From Hydractinia symbiolongicarpus (taxonomy: Eukaryota > Cnidaria > Hydrozoa > Anthoathecata > Hydractiniidae), in contig NC_079878.1 in assembly GCF_029227915.1 (NCBI RefSeq), forward strand, positions 35,863,501 to 35,927,500: DNA of 64,000 nt, written 5' to 3'. The position numbers and the translations under genes are program-made. Under the pieces are notes generated by a model. It did no database searches. It was not told the DNA's origin and saw nothing but the letters and a program-made list of their open reading frames with translations. Positions 56,901-64,000 of the stretch are shown here, one piece after another; position 1 is the first letter of the stretch; the number at the start of each line of letters is the position of its first letter.

Positions 56901-58179
56901 TTTGTGGATAGTGAAAAAATTGAATAGCTAAATAAATTTAAGCACCAAAACTGTCAGAAATTTTTAAAAAACGGAATAGTCTCGTTTTTTTACTGATGAC
57001 TTTAACATAGATCTTTACGACACCGATAACCCAGTAACAATGAAATACAAAGATATCTTACAAATGTTTGGACGAAATCAACACATATTCTCGCCGACCA
57101 GAAAATCAAAAACTCTTATCGATCATATTATTAGCAACACCAACAAAGTGACTTTTAAAAGTGTGCTACCGTGCGACTGAATTTAAGATCACGATGCCCG
57201 CACATCTCTTTAATAATAGCCGCATTCCGTCTGTCTGTTCGAGCGTCTGTTTGTCTTTTTGTTACGGAAACACGAAATGCGATATATAAAGGACGGGCGA
57301 CCCCGTGGATTCTTCCACAGGTAAACGACTAGTCTCTTTAATAATAGCCGTATTCCGTCTGTCTGTTTGTGCACGAGAAAAACGTTGTGCTACGGAAACA
57401 CGAAATATGCTATATATAAAGGATGGGCGGTCCTGTGGATTTTCCACGAGCTACCGGCTATCTCGTTAATAATAGCCGTATTCCGTCTGTGTGTTCGTGC
57501 GTCTGTTTGTCTTTTTGTTACGGAAACACGAAATGCGATATATAAAGGACGGGCGACCCCGTGGATTTTTCCACGGTTTAACGACTAGTCTATATTATAA
57601 TACCCGTATACGTTTGTCTGTCACGCAAAATGGTATTTTAGCTGCCCAATTAGCGAGACGCAATGCTGTATAATAAGGACGGGCGAACCCGGGATATTTC
57701 CATGGGCTACCGACTAGTAGTAATTAAAAATTTGAAACGTAAGAAATTTGAAAATCGTTATAAATGGTTAATAAACAAGAAATACTTGCACCTACCTAAT
57801 TTTGCCGAATAAATGATAAATAAATAAAATAAAATAAAATTACTAAGAGTTACTTACAATGCTCTGGATATGGTAACACCATGTTTGAATGTTTCGAAAT
57901 CAATGATTTTTTGGCAAATTCTCCCATTTTATCCTCATCAAAAGTTATTTTTTTTAGGTACAATATATCCCCAGAGCTGATATATTTGGATAATTTGTCG
58001 GAGTACTCCTGGACACGAACAAATGCTTCACAAGTGCCATCAGCTACTTTAATAACCAAAACATTTTTCAAAGCCATTATTTTTTCAATAACGCCAACTA
58101 ACACATTGCACGGTGACTTTTTTCTCACTGCATCTTTTAAGTTATCAAACTCGTGAGAACTGTACTTCTGAATGGTAGG
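47944..58179 (-). CDS. multi-exon gene: OB-like / zinc finger / tyrosine-recombinase-like / SET
   Basis: Hand-assembled from GT-AG junctions with matching phases; the joined length is divisible by three (~1,494 aa). Exons, 5' to 3': 58,179-57,858; 56,168-56,040; 55,968-55,943; 55,720-55,714 (7-nt, tentative); 55,651-55,601; 55,531-55,512; 55,351-55,295; 55,212-55,149; 54,900-54,869; 54,637-54,575; 54,489-54,421; 54,297-53,867; 53,388-51,657; 51,435-51,373; 51,291-51,208; 51,084-51,025; 50,783-50,730; 50,492-50,125; 49,985-49,964; 49,579-49,508; 49,421-49,350; 49,265-49,227; 49,145-49,104; 49,011-48,924; 48,822-48,657; 48,585-48,433; 48,353-48,311; 48,099-47,944. Parts: OB-fold-like (1-107), acidic Ser/Glu region, C2H2 finger (~350-400), tyrosine-recombinase core (~600-920), acidic linkers, SET (~1,322-1,443), Cys-rich tail. 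The true 5' end is unresolved; a 17-nt exon at 58,407-58,391 fits in phase. Best reading: a recombinase-derived chromatin protein, or an element-encoded one. Confidence 0.6.
48311..49011 (-). CDS. SET-domain exons (KMT5A-like)
   Basis: Four exons (49,011-48,924; 48,822-48,657; 48,585-48,433; 48,353-48,311), phase-consistent. The domain reads SYIGHGVFALKKFIPGDFLL, then QYPGSLVTAEKGDKLEKYYE, CYLYFFNYHGKKLCVDATK, NNRLGKFVNDS, KPFLCLYALKTIEKGSEIR and YSYG...LTWRK. The order GxGVFA / VDATK / N-x-S / IRY-x-YG is that of SET methyltransferases, closest to KMT5A (H4K20) by eye. The NH of the usual NHS motif is ND, and YDYG is YSYG, so activity is uncertain. It lies C-terminal to the recombinase core in the same transcript model. 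Confidence 0.75.
50125..50492 (-). CDS. linker exon of unknown domain
   Basis: Bounded by TTTAG and a GTAAGT donor. It encodes YDQRRPGDLIYARQSGGRIA, FCEPLIIRKPFDNEFSVE and later KFFVLALRRKYWSNVKLNF. No known motif. It reads into the next 22-nt exon with exact phase; the apparent TAG at its end is split by the donor. Not recognised. Confidence 0.5.
51657..53388 (-). CDS. tyrosine-recombinase-like core exon (577 codons)
   Basis: The largest exon. It starts after CAAGTTAG, in phase with the zinc-finger exon, and ends at CAGCAG|GTAAAC. After a Cys/His stretch (LRLDHHLKRH) and an N-terminal helical region comes the catalytic-type domain: Arg in IGNGLRASNIIELT, Lys in NYKYKTSTIYG, Arg in TRVRCGLATFACN, His in FFAKHFMKNKEQTTDMHY and the Tyr of that same stretch. 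The usual HxxR box has Thr in place of His. This R-K-(T)xxR-H-Y order is that of Crypton/DIRS/phage-type tyrosine recombinases. The C-terminal extension is helical (DVHEIADKLKKSSGNLN). Whether it is catalytically active cannot be told. Confidence 0.65.
53470..53540 (-). tRNA. degenerate tRNA-Thr(TGT)-like sequence (probable SINE head or pseudogene)
   Basis: 71 nt with a full 7-bp acceptor stem (allowing G-T pairs), a box-A-like GTGTAGTGGTAGCG, anticodon loop CTTGTAA (anticodon TGT), and box B GGTTTGATTCC. The anticodon stem has two mismatches, so a working tRNA is unlikely. It lies inside the intron between the zinc-finger and recombinase exons, antisense to nothing known. Confidence 0.5.
53867..54297 (-). 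CDS. C2H2 zinc-finger exon
   Basis: Bounded by TTTTTTAG and a GTAGAG donor. After a basic helix (KKLRQAEQAAEYQ...) it encodes YKCSVCGAFVSEKLRRHLQE followed by KH, a C-x2-C-x10-H-x4-H finger, then a Cys/His-rich end (WCNATKHETH, CMECSEWH) that may form a second, irregular finger. The phase joins the recombinase exon exactly at an Arg codon. A finger N-terminal to the core would help target DNA. Confidence 0.6.
57205..57717 (+). mobile_element. tandem array of four ~128-bp Helitron-like units
   Basis: Units at 57,205-57,332, 57,333-57,460, 57,461-57,588 and 57,589-57,717 each begin TC and end at or near CTAG. A hairpin (for example CCTGTGGA...TCCACAGG) lies 7 bases before the end. The array is flanked by A on the left and T on the right. 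These are the end rules of Helitrons (5' TC, 3' hairpin plus CTRR, insertion between A and T). Unit 2 ends CTAT instead of CTAG. There is no coding capacity. It sits in the intron between 57,858 and 56,168. Confidence 0.65.
57858..58179 (-). CDS. OB-fold-like exon
   Basis: The acceptor TTATTAG precedes CCTACC; the donor is GTAAGT at 57,857. The translation includes CNVLVGVIEKIMALKNVLVI, DGTCEAFVRV and GDILYLKKITF, an alternation of beta strands typical of an OB fold (as in RPA-like single-strand binders). Assignment is by pattern only. Phase 0 enters and phase 1 leaves, matching the exon at 56,168. Confidence 0.45.
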
Positions 58180-58810
58180 CTAATAATAAACAAAACCGTT
58201 GTTATCAAGTCAAGTCCATAACTTTAAAAAAAATTCGGACAACTCTTTTTTAACATAGCAATAGGTAAATAGGCTATGTTTTATACACATTACTAACATC
58301 TGGCTATGTAAAACTACAACAACTATTGTTTTGATAGTCTTGTTACATAAACTAATTGCCGTACTGTATTTCTGCAGAGAGACTTTCTACCTTCCATGTC
58401 GAAAATTCTAAAATAAAGATAAAAATACATATTCATACAAATACAGTTCTACTGAAGTAAGCAGTTGTAATAACACCGGTGGAAGGAAATGATGCGTAAA
58501 TTTAATTCATAAGGCGTAGCCACCTGTACTTAGCAATTAAATGGAACTTTCATCTTTGTTTTCGGTGAACTGGAAGTATCAGGTGAATTTTCCTACGCGA
58601 TAGTAACTGCAGGCTGTATTTTGTGTTTTTGTTTTTCTCAACCAGGATCCAATTTTTATTTATACGGCTAATCTTAGTAGATAAGGTTTAATTGCAACGT
58701 GAAATAATTTCCACAAAGTGCGAGTTTCTGTCACTTTCTCGAAATATTGTATCAGCGGAAATTTTTTGAATACTCCCAAAAATGAACGGGTTTTTCTTGT
58801 TACTTATTTA

Positions 58811-58940
58811 TCTATATTATAATACCCGTATACGTCAGTGTGTCTGTCACGCAAAATGGTCACTGCAGTAGTGAAACACACGAAATGCGGTAGATAAAGG
58901 ACACGATAACCCGTGGATTTATCTACGGGCTACTGACTAG
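58811..58940 (+). mobile_element. solo 130-bp Helitron-like unit
   Basis: Starts TCTATATTATAATACCCG, carries the hairpin CCCGTGGATTTATCTACGGG and ends GACTAG. Flanked by A (58,810) and T (58,941). Same family as the array at 57,205, closest to its fourth unit. Confidence 0.7.
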
Positions 58941-59274
58941 TAGCATAAAGTTGCGGAAATAGTGCCTGTGGGTAAACGAGTTACTGTGTTTCTTTTCCTC
59001 CAGCAACCCGTTTGTATAAAAAAAACAAATTATCAACGCTTGCAAAATCGATAAAAATTAGGGCGGCTTAACGTTACGCAATTAAAGAAAGAATATTTTA
59101 TTAAACAGTACGATAGAAAAACGATAGGTGTAGGTTATCAAACAACGAGAATGATCAGTTTATCATCAGGACCAGGTACTGTTTCTTCCCTGTTTCGCCT
59201 GCCCGACAGGGAACTATCTGAGCAAACTACTTGCATTTACAGAATCTCGACATTTATTCTCACCTACGATCCTA
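58941..59274. other. intergenic, nothing recognised
   Basis: No exon chain or repeat recognised. Confidence 0.4.
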
Positions 59275-59592
59275 TAATACACGGGGTACTTATTATCATA
59301 TTCGGTCCTTCTATCAACCTTGGCTGTGTTTATCACCCCGATCTTTATTTCACGTGGTTCTCATTGTGATCTTCAATCCTTATATCAACCTCGGCACTTA
59401 TCACCCCGTTCTTTATATCAACCTCGGCACTTATCATCACCCCGATCCTTACATCAATCTCGGCATTTATTATCACCTTCGGTCCTTGTACTAACCTCGG
59501 CACTTATTATCACCCCGTTCTTTATATCAACCTCACCCCTTAATATCATCCCGTTCTTTACATCAACCTCGGAACTTGCTATCACCCCGATT
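59275..59592. repeat. ~38-bp minisatellite (CACCCCGTTCTTTATATCAA type)
   Basis: Roughly eight degenerate units built on ATCACCCCG-TTCTTTATATCAACCTCGGCACTT. Frames through it are repetitive and not treated as coding. Confidence 0.8.
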
Positions 59593-60069
59593 ACTAAAAA
59601 GACATGGATATACTCGAATTCGTTTTTTTCTGCAAGAATATGAATTTATCGGTTGTCTTTTTCTGCGAATTATTTTATAAACTTTAAGATATGTACTCAA
59701 AATAAAGATTTTCACATTTGGAAGCATATTTGAAGGCAATTTTTTTTCACCTGCTGTCTTTACATTAAGCACTTTTTTACGCTTTTATATTGACGCGAGT
59801 TGACGAAAGTTGATGCGAGTCATAGCCAAGTATAAAGGAAGTTTTAACCGCCCTCTGTCAGGCCCTTGTCACGTTTGTGACCGCAACTCAGTCGTTTTTC
59901 CCAGTTCCTACTGTTACTTTGTGTTTCCATTTCATTTAGGAAGCTTTAGCTATCAGAAGTTATGGAGGATATATAATCCGATATGCTTAGGGTTAAAAAC
60001 ACAAACTTTTGCGAGAGTTTTACGAGTTTCTGTGTTAAATGCATGTGTCCACATACAGTTTTCTCCCTG

Positions 60070-61350
60070 AATATGAGTTCCTACATACGAGTGCCTGCAT
60101 AAAATACGAGTGTTTTACATATTCCGCACAGTTACAAGTTTCTGCATAAAATATGAGTGTCTACATAAATACCAGCATCTACATATAACACAAGTGTCTA
60201 CATAAATACAAGTGTTTACACACATTGTCTGCTTGAATATGAGTACCGCAATGCTTCGGTTAAACGCCCTGTTCCTTTTCGCGCCCTTTCCCTCTTTTAA
60301 AGGTTTTTTCATCAATTGCCCCTTTTAATAAACGCCTTCTCCTTTACAGGGACGCTTGTTTCACTTAATAAATATGAAGATAAGGTCAACGCTGGACTAC
60401 ATCATTATATAATTGACGATATGGATGATATAGATATGTATATAGAAAATGTAGAGATCTCTTAAATAAACGCCCCTCTAAAAATCGAAAACTTAAATAA
60501 CCGCCTCAGGCGTTTATTCGAAGCACTGAAGTATATACATTAATTACTGGTGTAATAACGGAATACGAGTTACTACATACAAATGCCTGCATAAAATACA
60601 GGTGTTTACATAAAGTACATGTCTGCAAAAAAACGAGAGTACACATTGAATACAAGTATAACATTAAATAAAATTCATTCATCAAATACAATTACGGCAT
60701 TCAAGTGACTGCAACAAATAAGAGATAAGTGTCTATACTAATTGCAACTGTCCACATACATTTGGCTGTATTGAATACAAGTGGATACATTAAATACAAT
60801 CGAATCACTGAAATACGAGGTTCTACATACGAGTGTCTGCAACGAATACGAGTGCCTGTAACGAACACGAGTGGCTGCAACGAATATCAATGGCTGCAAC
60901 AAATACGAGTGTCTGTAGCAAATACGAGTGTCTTCTTATATACGAGTGTTTGCATTATAAATGAGTATCTGCATTAGCTATATACGAGTGTCTGCATTAG
61001 CTATATACGAGTGTCTGCATTAGCCATATACGACAGTGTTTCCATTATACACAAGTGTTGGCATTATACACGGGTGTCTGCATTAGCTATATACGAGTGT
61101 CTGCATGAGCTATATACGAGTGTTTGCATTAGCCATATACGACAGTGTTTCCATTATACACAAGTGTTTGCATTATACACGGGTGTCTGCATTAGCTATA
61201 TACGAGTGTCTGCATTAGCTATATACGAGTGTTTGCATTAAAACTAATACGAGTGTTTGCATTATAAACGAGCGCCTACATTCCCTACAAATACAATTGC
61301 CTACATTGAATACGAGTGTATGCATAAAATACAGGCGTATCCACTGAATA
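60070..61350. repeat. long ~23-30 bp minisatellite (TACGAGTGTCTGCAT type)
   Basis: Dozens of units containing TACGAGTGTCTGCATTA or close variants. The most regular part is 60,960-61,250, where TACGAGTGTCTGCATTAGC recurs every ~23 bp and larger blocks repeat again (61,010-61,120 and 61,125-61,240). No gene. Confidence 0.85.
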
Positions 61351-61479
61351 CGAGGTACCGCACAAACACATACATTTTCTACAATAACAAAAGTAATAGA
61401 AATTCAAGTTACCATAAATTGTACGTTCTATTATCAAAAGTCTTTTATTGAGAAATTACAGTGCCGATCGCGATTAAAG

Positions 61480-61660
61480 CTACACATCTTTGAGAGTACG
61501 AGTGCAAATAAATGCGAGTAAAATAGTTCAGAGTGAGAGTACAATGCGAGTGCGAGTAAAATAAACGAGAGTAATCTTTTTAATAACGCGAGTACGCAAT
61601 AATTAAACTACCCGCGAGTAAATCTTTAAAAAAATATATCATGTTACTCGCGAGTTATAT
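61480..61660. repeat. degenerate GCGAGTA-rich repeat
   Basis: Scattered GCGAGTA/CGAGAGTA units, apparently a decayed relative of the neighbouring minisatellite. From 61,661 to the BEN gene end the DNA is AT-rich with no gene. Confidence 0.5.
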
Positions 61661-62161
61661 TAAAGAAAAACATAAGACATTAATTTTAATTCACCATTTA
61701 ATTTTTTTTTAATTTAGTTTATAATTAAAAAATAAATTTTTAAGTTCAACTTTTGTGTCTCTTCTTTAAATGCTTTCGCTACTTTCGTTATGTGAAATCA
61801 CTTCCAGCATGTTCTTTCGCAAACACAGAGTCAGAATGATATCTAATTATAGTTATGGTGATCAATTGCCACATGCAGACTTTGCTTTCTGAATATTTTT
61901 CAACAAACATTGCTTTATAACTCAGACAACAATCTGTATAATTTTAAAATATCGCCGTAGAAACAGGACGTCACTAAGCTTGTTATCTTTTTGTTTTTGT
62001 TGGGATGTTTAAAGATCGAAGCAACAAAATAACGTGAGGGATTTTTTTTATAAAAAAAAACAGTTTAATGTTTAATGATATATTTTTTTAAAAAAATCTA
62101 AAAATAAAAAATATTTACATCTAAAAAAATATTTACAAAAAAGTTATTAACTGAAAGAGTT

Positions 62162-63692
62162 TTATGACTGCAACATGCATGATTTATAATTTTTCTTTGT
62201 TCTGTTGCTACGTCGTATAAATTCATCAATTGCACGTTGACAGTCCCTCCATGCACCCGGTGCAGCCATGTTGGTTGGATAAAACTTCCAACAAAAAGCT
62301 TTAACAATATCTTGTTTGTAGCCATCAATCGCAGGTTTTTTAACTCCTCGACAATTTCTTCCTACAAGCTCCTTGTGGTCAAATAATTTAGCCAGCAACA
62401 GATAGCTAAAGTTTTTGAAAGATGTCGCCCCTTGTCTCACTTCATTGGCTATCGGCCAGAATTCGGTCGGAATTTCTATAGTAGGAGCTGTGTCCACCTT
62501 GTATTTTTTTCTATTTAATCTTTCATTTATTTGAAAATCGTCATCATCAATATTCGTCCTCTGCATCGCCTTTAGTGGAGACAACCCCTGGACTGAAGGT
62601 AATGCTTCGTCACTGTCGTCGATAAAGTTTGCGGATAAGGCAATTGCATTCCCTTCCAACGCAGCTAGTCGCTTTTCTAGTCTTTCAATGATTTGTCGCA
62701 TAGCAGCACAATCGCACGTGCACTGCTTTGTTTGCTCGGGATAATTCGGAAAAAGTGTTGTTCTAACGGCAGGTGTTGATTGCAGAGGTCTGGCTGGTGA
62801 AGGCGGAGAAAAAGGTAGGTCGGGAAGAATAGAAGTGGATAGTGTCGAAGTAGGTGGCGAAAATGATGGCAGTGGTTTTCCAGGTGAAACCAATAACTTT
62901 AGAAAGGAGAATGTGTTTTCAACTTCATCGTTTTGCGTCTTCGGCGTTTCTTCGGCGGTGTTTTCCACTTTATCCTTTGGCGGTTCTTCGGCGGTGTTTT
63001 CTACTTTACCATTTTGTGCCTTCCGCGGTTCTCGTAAAACATCACTAAAATCAACTTGGTAATTTAGTTGTGGGACTTTGTAATTTATTTCTACTAATGA
63101 AGGTTGTCTTTTATCAACAGCTGCACTCTAAAAAGAAGTTTATAATACATAAATTAGATAAAGAATAAAATTTCTGTGCTGATTCTTACGACAAATTTTT
63201 TATAAACTAACATCCTTTTTGACGAACTTCTTCTGAGGTTTTACTAATGTTTCGCCTGTTGTCCGTTTTTTATTGTTTTTAATGTTTTTTATTTTTTCTT
63301 CTTTTTTTTTTTCTCCGACCTCTTCGATGATAAATGTTTTCTCGTTGTTCAACCAATCTCTTTCAAACTGTGTGCAATTTGACCATTCATCTAAAAAGAA
63401 AGAAAAAAATCATTATTACTAACAGTAAAAATTTAACTTAGCCTCTGTTTTTCTTTAGGTCGTTTACAAAACTATACTTACTGTTTAGAAATAAAATTGT
63501 AGCTTTGTGATTTTGTACATTCTTTCCGCTACCCCATCGCACAAATACATTGTCGTCAACGCTCAGTAACTTTTCTTCCCTATTTACAATATCTTTAGTT
63601 TTGACAGAACCAATACATTTATCTTCATCGAAGAAGACGCATGCATATTTGTATGTTTTAACTCTTGTTTGACTGAAAAATGATGATGCCAT
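62162..63692 (-). CDS. BEN-domain protein (three exons, ~451 aa)
   Basis: Exons 63,692-63,482, 63,390-63,212 and 63,127-62,162 join in phase with GT-AG ends (acceptors CTTTTTAG and TTTTTAG; donors GTAAGT and GTTAGT). I chose ATG 63,692 (MASSFF) because the frame upstream runs into a tandem repeat. Exon 1 encodes a small beta domain (KYACVFFDEDKCIGSV; NVFVRWGSGKNVQ). Exon 2 is Lys-rich. Exon 3 has repeats of KVENTAEE, a Pro-rich part, a short coiled coil (IIERLEKRLAALEG) and a C-terminal BEN domain (FKNFSYLLLAKLFDHKELVG ... AFCWKFYP ... WRDCQRAIDEFIRR). BEN domains bind DNA and mediate transcriptional repression. The gene points toward the recombinase/SET gene on the same strand. Confidence 0.7.
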
Positions 63693-63760
63693 AGTGAACT
63701 CAGATAAATGAAGACACTTAAAATGAATTCCTAAAGAAGCAAACTCTTTTATAGCTAGTT

Positions 63761-63985
63761 TTCGGCTTTTTTCATTTCTTACTCTCATTGTACTCGGGAG
63801 TGCAAAAACAGAGTCATTAAATAAGGAATTTGATTTTCGGCTTTTTTATTTCTCACTCTAACTATACTCGGGAGTACAAAAACAAAGGTTATTAAATGAT
63901 GAATGAAATGTTCGGCTTTTTTTTATTTCCTACTCTCATTGTACTCGGGAGTGCAAAAACAAGTCATTATAATAGAAATTTAATT
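63761..63985. repeat. three ~75-bp tandem repeats upstream of the BEN gene
   Basis: TTCGGCTTTTTT...ACTCTCATTGTACTCGGGAG...TGCAAAAACA recurs at 63,761, 63,836 and 63,911, exactly 75 bp apart. The first unit lies just upstream of the BEN gene start, so the array may hold its promoter. Confidence 0.8.
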
Positions 63986-64000
63986 ACCTGCTTTGTTTTA

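Noticed and set aside
59151-59643. Overlapping frames through the 38-bp minisatellite.
   Set aside because: The peptide repeats mirror the DNA repeat in every frame; no splice or start support.
60729-61451. Frames in the TACGAGTG minisatellite.
   Set aside because: Same reason: repeat-driven translation.

Overview
The window is animal nuclear DNA, most likely from a cnidarian. The basis is spliced genes with GT-AG introns, an L2/CR1-like retrotransposon, Helitron-like and MITE-like repeats, and a Maverick/Polinton-type element whose proteins match the gene set I know from cnidarian Polintons. That taxon call is an inference; there is no ribosomal or mitochondrial marker. LEFT THIRD (1-24,117): two blocks of a ~372 bp satellite (1-10,437 and 15,591-24,111). 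Between them lies a 2.5 kb copy of the Polinton end (10,444-12,983) carrying a 5'-truncated non-LTR retrotransposon (about 13,000-15,577). The second block plus the following Polinton end repeats the first block plus its end, so a tandem duplication of [satellite + Polinton end] explains the layout. MIDDLE (24,118-43,630): one composite, dead Polinton. The right part (about 30,330-43,630) is a contiguous half-element: DNA polymerase B C-terminus, small membrane proteins, FtsK/HerA-type packaging ATPase, Bro-like protein, retroviral-type integrase, double-jelly-roll major capsid protein (MCP), further structural or accessory genes and the terminal repeat. The left part (24,118-30,325) is an inverted copy of the terminal ~7.4 kb, joined inside the MCP gene to the truncated polymerase. 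The element therefore has >6 kb imperfect inverted arms. Several stops and frameshifts are identical in both arms, so the element was dead before the inverted duplication; others are arm-specific. RIGHT THIRD (43,631-64,000): unique host-like DNA with microsatellites, two MITE-like fold-backs, a head-to-tail array of four ~128 bp Helitron-like units plus a solo copy, and long minisatellites. It contains two spliced minus-strand genes. The first (47,944-58,179) can be read as one phase-consistent chain of about 28 exons. In order these encode an OB-fold-like exon, an acidic region, a C2H2 zinc finger, a tyrosine-recombinase-like core (R..R..H..Y), many short symmetric exons, a KMT5A-like SET domain and a Cys-rich tail. 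The second (62,162-63,692) is a three-exon BEN-domain gene. The recombinase-SET combination is the most interesting feature: either a domesticated Crypton-like recombinase or a transposon that encodes a histone-methyltransferase-like domain. The Polinton genes would once have formed a virus-like replication and capsid module; none of the key ones is intact here.
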